Numbered from the stretch's first letter, positions 10,637 through 19,850 are shown. The stretch: DNA of 64,000 nt from Modicisalibacter coralii (GCF_004117855.1 NZ_QWBW01000006.1:124001-188000); one strand, 5' to 3'. The notes: a model not told the origin generated them from the letters alone. A program made the numbers and translations.

Positions 10637-12780
10637 GAAGGAAGCACCTCCTGGGCGGACGGGGTTGACACGGCCGCGCGCTTGCCTGATTTGCGCCGGC
10701 TCAAGCGATGCAGATCGGCGATATCGAGAATCAGCGCGACACTGCCATCACCAAGAATGGTCGCCGCGGAAATCCCCGGGACCTTGCGGTAATTCGTTTC
10801 GAGGTTCTTGACCACGACCTGTTGCTGACCGATGAGATCGTCGACGACCAGCGCATAACGACGGCCTTCGCCCTGGACGATCACCACGATGCACTCGGTC
10901 AGCTCGGTGCGCGCCTCGGCGACGTCCAGCACATGATGCAGGGCGATCACCGGCAGGTATTCGTCGCGCACCTTGAGCAGCAGATCGTCGCCGGCCATCG
11001 AGTAGAGGTCGTCGCGCGAGGGCTGCAGGGACTCGAGAACCGCCCCCAGCGGCAGGATGAAGACCTCCTCGCCGACCTTGATCGACATGCCGTCGAGAAT
11101 CGCCAGTGTCAGCGGCAGGACGATCCGTGTCGTGGTGCCCTGACCGTAACGGGACATGATCTCGACGTGGCCGCCCATCGACTGGATGTTGCGCTTGACC
11201 ACGTCCATGCCCACGCCACGCCCGGAGACGTCACTGACCTGCTCGGCGGTGGAGAACCCGGGCGCGAAGATCAACTGCCAGACCTCGTCGTCGCTCATGC
11301 TGTCGGAGACCGACAGACCGTTCTTCTCGGCCTTGGCGAGGATCTTCTCGCGCGAGAGCCCGGCACCGTCGTCGATCACCTCGATGAGGATGTTGCCGCC
11401 CTGATGCTGTGCCGAGAGCGTCAGCCTGCCGACACGCGGCTTGCCGACGGTCTCGCGGGCATCGGGCAGCTCGATCCCGTGGTCGAGACTGTTGCGCACC
11501 AAGTGCGTGAGCGGGTCGATGATTCGCTCGATGAGACTCTTGTCGAGCTCGGTGGACTTGCCCTCGGTGACCAGCTCGATCTCCTTGTTGAGCTTGGCCG
11601 CCAGGTCGCGGACCAGACGCGGGAAGCGGCTGAACACGTAGTCCATGGGCATCATGCGGATCGACATCACCGCTTCCTGCAGATCACGGGCGTTGCGCTG
11701 AAGCAGATTGAGACCGTTGTGCAGCGAGCTGTGGGTCACGCCGTCGATCTCGCTCGCCGTCTGATCGAGCATCGCCTGGGTGATGATCAACTCGCCGACC
11801 AGGTTGATGATCTGGTCGACCTTGTCCACCGGCACGCGAATCGAACTCGACTCGGCGCCGCCACCCTTCGGCTTGGCGGCCGGCTTCGCCGCAGCCTTGC
11901 CCGGCTTGTCGGGCGCCTTGGCAGCGCCGCTCTCCGGGGCCGAGGCGGCAGGGGCGTCTTCGGCGGCCGTCTTGTCCCCGGCCGCCGGCGCGGCGGGCGA
12001 CGAGGTCGTGGGCGCGCCTGACGACTCAGTGGCGGCCACCGGGGAGCCGGAGTTGCCCTCGTCGACGATTGTCAGCTGCTCGGGCTCGACGATGAAGCAC
12101 ATCACCGCTTCGATGTCGTCGTTGCTGACGCCGGTGGACAGATGCACGTCGTAGCGCTTGGCATCACCGCTCTGGCTGGCGATCTCGCCAAGCTGGCCCA
12201 ACTCTTCGACGAGCAACTGGCGGTCCTTGTCACCGACATCGAGCAACGAGATGCACAGACGTCGCTCGCCGGCGTCTCCGCCACTATCACCGGCCACGGG
12301 CTCATCGGCGGTGGGGGCCGGTGCGGGTTCGGGCTCGGCCTTGGGAGGCGCGGCGGGGGCCGGTGCGGCCGTGTCGCCGCCCATCGACTTGCCCAGCTCG
12401 TCGAGGGCGAGTTGCTTCAGGGTGCGGCAAATGCGCTCGAAAGCCTCCGGGTCCGGCTCGGCGCCGTTGCGATAGGCGTCCAGTTGGTCATGCAACATAT
12501 CCTTCGCTTCCAGAAAGGTATCGACGATATCGCGACGCAAGGTGAGTTCGCCGCGACGCGTGTGATCCAGCAGGTTCTCGAGGATGTGGGTCGTTTCCTG
12601 CAGAACGACAAAACCGAACGTCCCGGCCCCGCCCTTGATGGAGTGCGCCGCTCGGAAGATGGCATTGAGCTGCTCCGGATCGGGGTCATCGACATCCAGA
12701 TCGAGCAGGTGGCGCTCCATGTCACCCAGAAGCTCCTCGGCCTCCTCGAAAAAGGTGTCATAGAAATCGGTGATATCCAT
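10633..12780 (-). CDS. cheA: Chemotaxis histidine kinase CheA
   Basis: Receptor-coupled autokinase that phosphorylates CheY and CheB. 715 residues: P1 Hpt domain with phospho-accepting His at about 46 ([15 protein letters not shown]), a Pro/Ala-rich linker, a P2-like segment ([20 protein letters not shown]), a second long Ala/Pro/Glu linker, P3 dimerization helices ([17 protein letters not shown]), P4 kinase with N box [13 protein letters not shown]1 [11 protein letters not shown] and G2 [12 protein letters not shown], and a P5 CheW-like C terminus. No deletion or missing catalytic residue is seen. Third gene of motA-motB-cheA-cheW; it starts 17 bases after motB. Confidence 0.97.
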   Translation of the reverse strand: MDITDFYDTFFEEAEELLGDMERHLLDLDVDDPDPEQLNAIFRAAHSIKGGAGTFGFVVLQETTHILENLLDHTRRGELTLRRDIVDTFLEAKDMLHDQLDAYRNGAEPDPEAFERICRTLKQLALDELGKSMGGDTAAPAPAAPPKAEPEPAPAPTADEPVAGDSGGDAGERRLCISLLDVGDKDRQLLVEELGQLGEIASQSGDAKRYDVHLSTGVSNDDIEAVMCFIVEPEQLTIVDEGNSGSPVAATESSGAPTTSSPAAPAAGDKTAAEDAPAASAPESGAAKAPDKPGKAAAKPAAKPKGGGAESSSIRVPVDKVDQIINLVGELIITQAMLDQTASEIDGVTHSSLHNGLNLLQRNARDLQEAVMSIRMMPMDYVFSRFPRLVRDLAAKLNKEIELVTEGKSTELDKSLIERIIDPLTHLVRNSLDHGIELPDARETVGKPRVGRLTLSAQHQGGNILIEVIDDGAGLSREKILAKAEKNGLSVSDSMSDDEVWQLIFAPGFSTAEQVSDVSGRGVGMDVVKRNIQSMGGHVEIMSRYGQGTTTRIVLPLTLAILDGMSIKVGEEVFILPLGAVLESLQPSRDDLYSMAGDDLLLKVRDEYLPVIALHHVLDVAEARTELTECIVVIVQGEGRRYALVVDDLIGQQQVVVKNLETNYRKVPGISAATILGDGSVALILDIADLHRLSRRKSGKRAAVSTPSAQEVLPS

Positions 12781-12797
12781 GTTCTAATCCACTCGGG

Positions 12798-13742
12798 TCA
12801 AGGGGCATTGCGCTCGGCATCAGCGGCCGGCAACGCCGGGTTCGTAACAGACTCGGTTTGCATTTCTTCGGGCAACAGCGACTTGCCGGGCTGCGGCGGT
12901 TTCACGGACTCGAAACCACTCTGGTCCTGAATCACCTCGGCGGTGTGCTTGTCGAGCACGACGATACTGATTCGCCGATTGATCGGATCGCCCGGATCGT
13001 CGGGGTTGAGCGGTACCCGCGAGCCCATGCCCGCCACGCGCAGCAATTTGTCCGCATCCAGACCGCCGGCCACCAGCTCACGCCGCGAGGCATTGGCCCG
13101 GTCCGCCGAGAGTTCCCAGTTGCTGTAACCCTTCTCGCCGCCGACATACGGGATGTCATCGGTATGCCCACTGAGACTGATGCGATTGGGGAGTTCGTTG
13201 AGCGCCGGGGCGATCGCCCGCAGGATGTCGCGCATGTAGGGCTCGACCTTGTCGCTGCCGAGCTCGAACATCGGTCGTTTCTCGGAATCGACGATCTGGA
13301 TACGCAGCCCTTCCGGGGTCAGCTCCATGCGCAATTGCGAGCGCAGATCGCGCAGGCGCGGCTCTTTCTCGATCACCGATTCGATACGCTTCTCGAGACC
13401 CAGCAGGCGACGCTGTTCGTCGCTGGGACGGGTCTGGAGACGTTCGTCGATGCGCTGACGCTCGCCGTCGCTGTGCGTCGGGTCGGGTCCGCCACCGGGG
13501 ATGGCGCTGGTACTGGCGCTACTCTTGTCGCCGCCTGCCATGGCCACCGGCAAGGGGGTACGAAAGTATTCGGCGATGCTGTGCAGTTCGGACTTGCTCG
13601 CCGTGGAGAGAATCCACAGCACCAGGAACAGCGCCATCAGGGCGGTCATGAAATCGGCGTAGGCGATCTTCCAGGCGCCGCCATGATGGCCGGCAGCCTT
13701 GACCTTCTTGCGCTTGACGATGATGGGCCGATGGTCGCTCAT
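12798..13742 (-). CDS. motB: Flagellar motor stator protein MotB
   Basis: Stator subunit that anchors MotA to peptidoglycan and carries the ion-binding Asp. 314 residues: short basic cytoplasmic head, one membrane helix (YADFMTALMALFLVLWILST) with the essential Asp at about residue 30, a plug/linker region, and a C-terminal OmpA-like peptidoglycan-binding domain (ISLSGHTDDIPY, NWELSADRANASRREL). The ATG overlaps the motA stop by four bases. Whether the stator uses protons or sodium cannot be decided from this sequence alone. Confidence 0.96.
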   Translation of the reverse strand: MSDHRPIIVKRKKVKAAGHHGGAWKIAYADFMTALMALFLVLWILSTASKSELHSIAEYFRTPLPVAMAGGDKSSASTSAIPGGGPDPTHSDGERQRIDERLQTRPSDEQRRLLGLEKRIESVIEKEPRLRDLRSQLRMELTPEGLRIQIVDSEKRPMFELGSDKVEPYMRDILRAIAPALNELPNRISLSGHTDDIPYVGGEKGYSNWELSADRANASRRELVAGGLDADKLLRVAGMGSRVPLNPDDPGDPINRRISIVVLDKHTAEVIQDQSGFESVKPPQPGKSLLPEEMQTESVTNPALPAADAERNAP

Positions 13743-14611
13743 GAGCCACCCGTCGAACTCTTGGTCGAACGCACGTGATCCTCGAGCTCATTGAACGTCG
13801 GTCGCTCGGCCGTGAACAGGGCCTTGCGGCCGAACTCCACGGCCAGTTGCGGCGCATAGCCATTGAGGCTGGCCATCAGGGTCACGCGAATGCACTGCAG
13901 CATCTTCACCGCCTCGGTGACCTGGTGCATGATGCGGCCGGCCACCGGGTTGACGAAGCCGTAGGCGAGCAGGATCCCCAGGAAGGTCCCCACCAGGGCG
14001 TGGGCGATCAGGATGCCCATCTCGCCCGCCCCTTGATCGGCGGACCCCAGGGCATGCACCACGCCCATGACAGCGGCGACGATGCCGAAGGCCGGCAGGC
14101 CGTCACCGACCGCGTGCAGAGCGTGAGACGGGACTTCCGCTTCGTGCTGGAAGGTCTCGATCTCGTGCTCCATCAGCGCATCGATCTCGAACGGGTCCAT
14201 GTTGCCGCTGACCATCAGGCGCAGATAGTCGGTCAGGAACGCCATGATCATCGGATCGGCGAGAATCTTCGGATAATCGGCGAACAGGGCACTGTTCTGG
14301 GGCTCGTCGATGTCGCGTTCGATCGCCAGCATGCCGTCACGGCGCGCCTTGGAGAGCAGCTTGTACTGAAGCGCCAGCAGTTCCATGTACATCGCCTTGT
14401 TGTACTTGGTGGTGCGCTTGAGTTTCGAGAAGCTCTTGAGCGTCGACTTGATGGCCTTGCCGTTGTTGTTGGCAATGAAGGCGCCGACCGCGGCGCCGCC
14501 AATCATCACCAGCTCAGCCGGCTGATAGAGTGCGCCGAGATGACCGCCCACCATCATGTAGCCGCCAAACACGGACCCGATAACGATCAGATAGCCTAGG
14601 GGGATGAGCAC
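13739..14611 (-). CDS. motA: Flagellar motor stator protein MotA
   Basis: Inner-membrane stator subunit that forms the ion channel with MotB and acts on FliG. 290 residues with four membrane helices: PLGYLIVIGSVFGGYMMVG, ELVMIGGAAVGAFIANN, then after the large cytoplasmic loop FGIVAAVMGVVHALGS and LVGTFLGILLAYGFVNPVA. Starts at GTG 14611 with AAGGA seven bases upstream. First gene of motA-motB-cheA-cheW; a sigma-28 promoter (14654-14680) lies 43-69 bases before it. Confidence 0.96.
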   Translation of the reverse strand: MLIPLGYLIVIGSVFGGYMMVGGHLGALYQPAELVMIGGAAVGAFIANNNGKAIKSTLKSFSKLKRTTKYNKAMYMELLALQYKLLSKARRDGMLAIERDIDEPQNSALFADYPKILADPMIMAFLTDYLRLMVSGNMDPFEIDALMEHEIETFQHEAEVPSHALHAVGDGLPAFGIVAAVMGVVHALGSADQGAGEMGILIAHALVGTFLGILLAYGFVNPVAGRIMHQVTEAVKMLQCIRVTLMASLNGYAPQLAVEFGRKALFTAERPTFNELEDHVRSTKSSTGGS

Positions 14612-14636
14612 ATTGAATTCCTTCGCCTGAAATGAA

Positions 14637-14672
14637 CCGGGGCCTCTAACCCGATATCGGCAGAGGCCCCGG
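14637..14672 (-). other. Inverted repeat between flhC and motA
   Basis: An 11-base stem (14637-14647 with 14662-14672, half-site CCGGGGCCTCT) with a 14-base loop. No long T run follows on the minus strand, so it is a weak or partial terminator for flhDC at best. The sigma-28 elements of the motA promoter sit in the loop and the upstream arm side of the hairpin. Confidence 0.7.
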
Positions 14673-14680
14673 CGGCTTGA
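14654..14680 (-). promoter_or_regulatory. Sigma-28 (FliA) promoter for motAB-cheAW
   Basis: On the minus strand TCAA (14680-14677), 15 bases, GCCGATAT (14661-14654). Both elements are identical to those of the mcp4 promoter. It fits the known late-class control of mot/che operons in FlhDC-type systems. Confidence 0.82.
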
Positions 14681-14703
14681 GGGGAATGGCTGAAAACTTC
14701 TCG

Positions 14704-15312
14704 TCAGGCTTGGCGGCGCGCCGAAGCGACCTCCACCAGGGCGGGAGCACTGCCCGAGGCCTGTTGTTGGCGGGCCTGACTGGCGGCTTCACGACGCTTG
14801 CGCGTCTTGCCGGCACGCGAGGGCGGCTGACAGATGCCGCAGACGAAATCCCGCGACGGCGTGTGGGCGTGAACGACGTACCGGCCGTGGCAACTGGTAC
14901 ATTCGCAGAGTTCGAGAAGCTCGCTCTCGAAGAAGCGCACCAGCGTCCAGGCCCGCGTCAGGCCCAGCACCGGCTCGGCATCGGCTTCCAGCGAGATCTG
15001 CTCGAGGTATAGCTTGAAGGCGCGGACGAAGGCCGTCATGCGCTCGCAGCCGTAGTCGTCGAGCAGACGCTGATAGATGTTGTAGAACAGCGACGAATGG
15101 ATGTTCGGCAGCCAGGTGATGAACCAGTCGGTCGAGAACGGCAGCATCCCCTTGGGGGGCGACATGCCGCGCACCTCCTTGTAAAGCTTGATCAGGCGCG
15201 CCCGACTCAGATCGGTTTCGGTTTCCAGAACTTGCAGACGCGCCCCGAGTTCGATCAACTCGATGGCCATCTGCACCTGCTGCATCTCGGTGACCAGGCT
15301 CTTGTCAGCCAT
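14704..15312 (-). CDS. flhC: Flagellar master transcriptional activator subunit FlhC
   Basis: With FlhD forms the FlhD4C2 activator that turns on class II flagellar operons through sigma-70. 202 residues, near the family length. The C-terminal half carries the zinc cysteines: CECTSC at about 136-141 and CGIC at about 158-161. The core PFSTDWFITWLPNIHSS is typical. An extra basic, Ala/Arg-rich tail follows the zinc site. It begins three bases after the flhD stop, so the two are co-translated. Confidence 0.95.
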   Translation of the reverse strand: MADKSLVTEMQQVQMAIELIELGARLQVLETETDLSRARLIKLYKEVRGMSPPKGMLPFSTDWFITWLPNIHSSLFYNIYQRLLDDYGCERMTAFVRAFKLYLEQISLEADAEPVLGLTRAWTLVRFFESELLELCECTSCHGRYVVHAHTPSRDFVCGICQPPSRAGKTRKRREAASQARQQQASGSAPALVEVASARRQA

Positions 15313-15315
15313 GGA

Positions 15316-15660
15316 TTACCTCCGGCCGTTAGTGGACGAATCAGAACGCGACTCCGCGGCCGAAGCCATCAGCAGTGCCGCATGTATCTGACCCAGTCCC
15401 TGGTCGCGAGGATCCTCGATGAGTTTCGTCAGTTGCTCCGGCTCGTCGAAGCAAAGCCGGCAAAGCAGTTGATTGGAGCGTGCCAGCTGGCTGAGCTGCT
15501 TGACCGAGAGAGACGCCAGCAGATCCGCCATTTCATCGCTCAACTTGAGGCGAAACATGGCGGTGGGGCGGTCCTCGTTGATCAGCCGCTGGACCAGCAA
15601 CAGATAAGACAGATTGGTGTCCTGAATATCACTCAGGAGACTATCGATAGGCATCGTCAT
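15316..15660 (-). CDS. flhD: Flagellar master transcriptional activator subunit FlhD
   Basis: Partner of FlhC in the class I master activator. Start chosen at ATG 15660 (MTMPIDSLLSDIQDTN): AGGGA lies six bases before it. The frame is open further upstream to 15744 but that part (SIKSRTALYCPAY) does not look like FlhD. 114 residues, the usual size, with the conserved NLSYLLLVQRLI and RLKLSDEMADLLASLS segments. As the master gene, its long upstream region is the likely integration point for environmental control. Confidence 0.93.
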   Translation of the reverse strand: MTMPIDSLLSDIQDTNLSYLLLVQRLINEDRPTAMFRLKLSDEMADLLASLSVKQLSQLARSNQLLCRLCFDEPEQLTKLIEDPRDQGLGQIHAALLMASAAESRSDSSTNGRR

Positions 15661-15953
15661 TGACATTCCCTGCGTTGCGTATGCTGGACAGTACAAGGCC
15701 GTCCGGCTTTTTATCGAGCCTCCGGGAACCGGGGTGCTCGTCACTTATAATGTACCCTAATTGTGAGGCGTTTTTATGACGAACTTCAACCTGCCGGTTC
15801 AGAAAACTCAGACGCGACGCAGAAAACCTGATCCACATCAGTAATGAAATGTTAACCCCATGTCGTCAAAGATTTTTCGAACCTGCGACGGGTTAACCCA
15901 TGAAAAGAAGCGACGTGGCGTGAAATGACTTCGTTAAAAACCGCAGGCAGGGT
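15661..15953 (-). promoter_or_regulatory. flhDC upstream region with paired GTTAACCC sites
   Basis: No gene is seen in these 293 bases. Two GTTAACCC copies lie at 15851-15858 and 15892-15899, 41 bases apart (about four helical turns), and the second is part of a perfect palindrome GGGTTAACCC (15890-15899). I could not fix a minus-strand promoter with confidence; a TATAAT at 15746-15751 reads on the plus strand, where no gene follows. Confidence 0.4.
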
Positions 15954-16256
15954 TCAACGATTCGCCGAGGCCGGGCCGTCCTCGGCCTGCTGCTCCAGGC
16001 CGTAAACCCAGACCAGCAGTTCGGCGACGACCTGATAGAGGACCGGTGGGATCCGTGCATCGAGATCCACCTGCATCAAAAGCCCCACCAGCTCGGGCGC
16101 ATCGTGGACGAAGATTCCCTGGCGACGCGCCTCGGCAACGATCCGCTCGGCCAGCTCGCCGTACCCCTTGGCGACGACCTGCGGTGCCTTGTCGCCCTCC
16201 TGGTAAGCCAAGGCCACCGCCTGGCGGCGGGAATCCATCGACCTGTGATCCTTCAT
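15954..16256 (-). CDS. FlhB C-terminal domain-like protein (FhlB type)
   Basis: Small soluble protein matching the cytoplasmic domain of the flagellar export switch protein FlhB (EscU/YscU/HrcU family): VALAYQEGDKAPQVVAKGYG, VHDAPELVGLLMQVDLDARI, LYQVVAELLVWVY. 100 residues with no membrane helices. The NPTH autocleavage motif of full FlhB is replaced by the KAPQVVAKG stretch, so it looks like the post-cleavage C-terminal piece alone. Its ATG overlaps the FliK-like stop by four bases. Related stand-alone proteins can substitute for the FlhB C-terminal piece in some bacteria; here that role is inferred. Confidence 0.85.
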   Translation of the reverse strand: MKDHRSMDSRRQAVALAYQEGDKAPQVVAKGYGELAERIVAEARRQGIFVHDAPELVGLLMQVDLDARIPPVLYQVVAELLVWVYGLEQQAEDGPASANR

Positions 16257-17428
16257 GAGTGGCGCTCCCGGTTCTCGTCCCCCGCTGCCTCGTCACGCGA
16301 CGCAACGGCGGGCAGCACATCGACGCGTACCTCGTCGAGACCGCAGCGGCGCAACCGTGACTCGAACGCCGCCTTGCCGTCCCGCAGGGAGTCCAGCGTC
16401 GCGGCATCGTCAGCGCGTATCTCGAGCGACACCGCTCGGTCACGCAGGCGCAGTTGTACATCCAACTCCCCGAGCCGCCGCAGGCGCAGGGTCATCTCGC
16501 TGTGCCAGACCAGCTCTTCCTCGCCTTGCTGAGAACCGTCACCTTGCCGGGGCTCACGCTCCTCCAGACCCGCGGGCATATGCAGGGCGAGCGCCATAAA
16601 CAGACCCGACCAGACGTCCCCCTCCCAGCGCAACGTCGGCGTGACCAGCAATTCCAGTTGATGACGTACCAGGTGCTGGAGAGCGTCGTCGGCACGCGCG
16701 GCAACCGGGCCCTGACGGGTGTCCACGTCAGCCGTGTCGAGGTCGAGAGATGCCAGCGTGCCCGCATCACCGGTGACCGTCCCCACCGGCACGGCGACCG
16801 GTCTGAAGGTGGCATTGGCCAGCGCAGGGGCGCCGGACCGCGGCGCTGCCGCCTGCTCGTTCGTCGGCGTCAATAACGGGCCGGCGGGTCGAGCATTGCC
16901 CTTGTGCGCCGCCGGCGGCGGAGCGAATTGCATCTGGGGTTCGCGCAGAAGATCGCCGCGCGTCAGGTTACCGCGAAACCAGCTTGCCAGGTGGGATTCG
17001 TAGAACAGGCCGCTGCTTGCGATGCTCCCCTGAAGGCGGTTGGCCACCTGGGAAGCCGATACCGACGCGGGGTCGGTGACCAGCGGCGTGGACGTGGTGA
17101 GGACCGATGGCGGAGCCGGGAACTTGAGCAGGACATCGGCGATGGTGCGCGCCGCCGGACTGAAGTGAGTGGCGGTCGATGATGGCAACAAGGGCGATCC
17201 CGCCGTGGCGGGTCGCCCTTCTCCATCAGGAACGAGCCGGGGCTGCGCGACCGCAGCCCCGGCTCGCCCCGACTCGAGCCGCGAATCGCTATGCACGGCC
17301 CTCGGCGCCGAACCCGGCGCCATCGGCTTGACCGGCTGCGGCATGTCGCGAAAGACCGGTGCCTCGCCACGCTTGCCCAGGACCTGATGCAGCAGCGTGT
17401 CGATCAGCGGCGTGATGACACCACTCAC
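16253..17428 (-). CDS. Second flagellar hook-length control (FliK-like) protein
   Basis: 391 residues with a disordered Pro/Ala/Ser-rich N-terminal two thirds and a C-terminal FliK-type (Flg_hook) domain: VWHSEMTLRLRRLGELDVQL, then RAVSLEIRADDAATLDSLRD and LRRCGLDEVRVDVLPA. The usual domain has LHLHPAELGPL; here the strand is LRLRRLGELDV, a divergent form. GTG start overlaps the fliT stop by four bases. It sits directly before the mini-FlhB gene, its expected contact partner. A more typical FliK is encoded at 41533-42981, so this one may act as an accessory ruler or switch; that is inference. Confidence 0.8.
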   Translation of the reverse strand: MSGVITPLIDTLLHQVLGKRGEAPVFRDMPQPVKPMAPGSAPRAVHSDSRLESGRAGAAVAQPRLVPDGEGRPATAGSPLLPSSTATHFSPAARTIADVLLKFPAPPSVLTTSTPLVTDPASVSASQVANRLQGSIASSGLFYESHLASWFRGNLTRGDLLREPQMQFAPPPAAHKGNARPAGPLLTPTNEQAAAPRSGAPALANATFRPVAVPVGTVTGDAGTLASLDLDTADVDTRQGPVAARADDALQHLVRHQLELLVTPTLRWEGDVWSGLFMALALHMPAGLEEREPRQGDGSQQGEEELVWHSEMTLRLRRLGELDVQLRLRDRAVSLEIRADDAATLDSLRDGKAAFESRLRRCGLDEVRVDVLPAVASRDEAAGDENRERHS

Positions 17429-17787
17429 TCGTGCCCCTGACGAAACGGCAACGCTTGCCCGCCATCGCGATAGGCACGATTGGCGTCCTGACTCCGCCGG
17501 GTATTGCCGATCAATGCGCTGAGTTCATCGCGGCGGCTTTCCAGGCGGCGCCGCGTCTCGACGTCCTGTTCGAGAATCCGCTCGAGCAGTTCCGCCTTGC
17601 GCTGTGCCTCGGTCTCGCCCAGCCGGCAATCCGCCTCGAGGCGCTTGAGCGTCTCCACGGCGGTCACATAGGCGGACTCTTCGGCAACCAACTCAGGCCA
17701 GTCACCGCCACGCGCCAATTCGAGCATGGCCGATGAGCGCTGGAGTAGCTGCTCGTAACCCGCCAGCACTTCGCTAGCCGCCATCAT
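17425..17787 (-). CDS. fliT: Flagellar chaperone FliT-like protein
   Basis: Small helical protein in the fliD-fliS-fliT position. FliT normally chaperones the cap protein FliD and, in enterics, inhibits FlhDC. 120 residues, mostly charged helices (VLAGYEQLLQRSSAMLELAR, LERILEQDVETRRRLESRRD). Sequence conservation in this family is low, so the call leans on length, helical pattern and position. Starts ATG 17787, with a second ATG next to it; six bases after fliS. Confidence 0.75.
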   Translation of the reverse strand: MMAASEVLAGYEQLLQRSSAMLELARGGDWPELVAEESAYVTAVETLKRLEADCRLGETEAQRKAELLERILEQDVETRRRLESRRDELSALIGNTRRSQDANRAYRDGGQALPFRQGHE

Positions 17788-17793
17788 TCAGGG

Positions 17794-18189
17794 TCAACTC
17801 CTTGCCTGGGGTGCGATCTCGCGCCAGGCCGTTCCGATGTCTTCGAGCAGACGCGCTGCTTCGTCGATTCGCTTCTCGTCATTGTGCAGATTGGCCTGCA
17901 TGAGCAAGCGCACCACATAGTCGTAAAGCGACGCCAGGTTGGCGGCGATCTCGCCACCCTTGTCGTGATCCAGGGCTGCTGCCAGCCCATTGTTGACGAT
18001 ATCGATCGCCTTGGAGAGCGATTTGCCCTTTTCGGCCATGTTGCCCTCCTGCAGATGCAGCCGAGCCGCCCGCAAGGCACTCTGCGCGCCCTCGAACAAC
18101 ATGACGATCAGCTGGTGAGGACTGGCCGACATCACGCCGGTCTCGACCCCCACCCGTGCATAGGCATTGGCACCGCGCAGCGCACTCAT
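17794..18189 (-). CDS. fliS: Flagellin export chaperone FliS
   Basis: Binds the flagellin C terminus in the cytosol and prevents early polymerization. 131 residues, family length, with YARVGVETGVMSASPHQLIV and MLFEGAQSALRAARL near the N terminus and the helical VRLLMQANLHNDEKRIDEAA at the C terminus. Eighteen bases after fliD, same operon. Confidence 0.95.
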   Translation of the reverse strand: MSALRGANAYARVGVETGVMSASPHQLIVMLFEGAQSALRAARLHLQEGNMAEKGKSLSKAIDIVNNGLAAALDHDKGGEIAANLASLYDYVVRLLMQANLHNDEKRIDEAARLLEDIGTAWREIAPQARS

Positions 18190-18207
18190 GACGTTGTTCC
18201 CCTATGT

Positions 18208-19614
18208 TCAGTTCGAGCTCGTTCGAGCGTTCATGGCCTGGAATTGCTGCGACAGGTAACTCATCGTCGAATTCATCTGCGCCACCATGGAGTCCATGTC
18301 CGCGAATTGCTTGCGGTAACGCTCGACGGTGGCATCGATGCGACTTTCCATGGCGTCGTAACGTTCGTTCAGCCGGTCGATGCGATCCTGATAGCCCGTG
18401 GTGGCCGTATCGATGACACCGTCATCGTCGAGGAGCGTTGACAAGGTGTCGTCGAGCTGAACCGCCAGGCCGGACGCTTCATCGCCACTGCCGACGAAAA
18501 AGTCCTGAAGCGAACCGAGGTTGTCCGAGATCGCGCCGTCGAGCTTGTCGTCGTCGACCTTGAGGGTGCCGTCCAGCTGCAACTCGACGCCGATGTCCGA
18601 GAGCATGCTGAACTCACCGCCTTCCACCGCCCCGCTCATCGTGCGGCGCAACTGGGTTTCCACGTTGCGCAACGAACTGTCGCCGAGCAACTGACCCGCG
18701 ACCCCGGTTTCACTGTTGAAAGCGGTCAAGCCGCCGATTGTCGACTGCAGCGAGTTGTAGGCATCGACGAACGACTGCACGTCCTTCTTGATCGTCGACT
18801 CGTCCCGCGACACGGTCACCGTCGAGTCACTGCCCACGCTTTCCTGGGTGATGTCGATCGCGACGCCTTGAATGGACTCCTCGACGTGGTTCGAAGCACT
18901 GGTGATCGCGATGTTGTTGACCGTCAGCTGGGCATCCTGGGCCTCGACGGTCTGGATCATGCCGTTGGAGCCGTCATTGGCGTTCGGATCGAAGGTCGCC
19001 GGATCGAACGTGAAACGATCGTCGGTGCTGCCGTCGCCGGCCACCATCGAAACGCTCATTGTCGACTCGGCCCCGGTATCCTTGGAGCTCAGAACGAGCC
19101 GATAGCCGCTGCCATCGTTGATGATCGAGGCCGAGACGCCGCCATCGGCGTCGTTGACCGCATCGCGCAGGTCCTCCAGGGAGTCGCCCCCCGACACGTC
19201 CACCTTAATGTCGTCGGCACCGGCCTGGCTGATCGTGAAAGTACCGGCCCCCACGGCCGCCGTCTTGTCGGCGATCGAGACGCTGGACAGGGAATGGCCC
19301 TGGGCCATGGCCGTCACGTGAACCTGGTAGCTGCCGGGCACCGCGGACTTGCCCGCGCTCGCCGAAGGCCCCTTTTCGCCGGTGACGTTGACCGACACGG
19401 CCTGATAGGTATCGGCCTCCTTCAGCTTGGCGGCGGCCTGCTGGAACTTGTCCAGCGCCGACTCGAGCTTGCCGAACGCGGAAATCTTGGCCTTGTAACT
19501 GGACTGCTGCTTGGTGATCGGCGCCAGTTGCTGACGCTCCGACGACTTCAGCTGATCCAGCAGGCCATTGAGATCCAGGCCGGACCCAATCCCCAGTGAA
19601 GAAATGCTTGCCAT
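18208..19614 (-). CDS. fliD: Flagellar filament cap protein FliD
   Basis: Forms the filament cap that folds incoming flagellin (HAP2). 468 residues with the N-terminal conserved block SLGIGSGLDLNGLLDQL, LKSSERQQLAPITKQQSSYK, a variable middle rich in Asp/Ser, and the C-terminal coiled coil (YQDRIDRLNERYDAMESRID, YRKQFADMDSMVAQMNSTM). First gene of fliD-fliS-fliT-fliK2-fhlB. A sigma-28 promoter lies at 19704-19730. Confidence 0.96.
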   Translation of the reverse strand: MASISSLGIGSGLDLNGLLDQLKSSERQQLAPITKQQSSYKAKISAFGKLESALDKFQQAAAKLKEADTYQAVSVNVTGEKGPSASAGKSAVPGSYQVHVTAMAQGHSLSSVSIADKTAAVGAGTFTISQAGADDIKVDVSGGDSLEDLRDAVNDADGGVSASIINDGSGYRLVLSSKDTGAESTMSVSMVAGDGSTDDRFTFDPATFDPNANDGSNGMIQTVEAQDAQLTVNNIAITSASNHVEESIQGVAIDITQESVGSDSTVTVSRDESTIKKDVQSFVDAYNSLQSTIGGLTAFNSETGVAGQLLGDSSLRNVETQLRRTMSGAVEGGEFSMLSDIGVELQLDGTLKVDDDKLDGAISDNLGSLQDFFVGSGDEASGLAVQLDDTLSTLLDDDGVIDTATTGYQDRIDRLNERYDAMESRIDATVERYRKQFADMDSMVAQMNSTMSYLSQQFQAMNARTSSN

Positions 19615-19703
19615 GCTTGGCTCCCTAACCCGTGCGACCTTTATACCAACCGAACACCCAGGCTGAGCGGGCGAAAAGGCCGATGTTTGGTGACTACTTC
19701 ACG

Positions 19704-19730
19704 CTATCGGCCGTTGAACCGTGAACTTTA
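19704..19730 (-). promoter_or_regulatory. Sigma-28 (FliA) promoter for the fliD operon
   Basis: On the minus strand TAAA (19730-19727), 15 bases, GCCGATAG (19711-19704), about 90 bases before the fliD ATG. One mismatch to TAAA-N15-GCCGATAA. Confidence 0.85.
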
Positions 19731-19850
19731 GCCCGCCGGGGCACCCGAGTCGCTAGCGGCTGGTCAAGGGCCACGGCCTGCGCCATCATGGGACTCGGCG
19801 GGCAACAGCCTTGTCCGCATGACGAACACATACCAGAACCAAGGACCCCC

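Noticed and set aside
15746-15751. Plus-strand TATAAT near flhD as a promoter
   Set aside because: No gene follows on the plus strand; all genes for 4 kb are on the minus strand.
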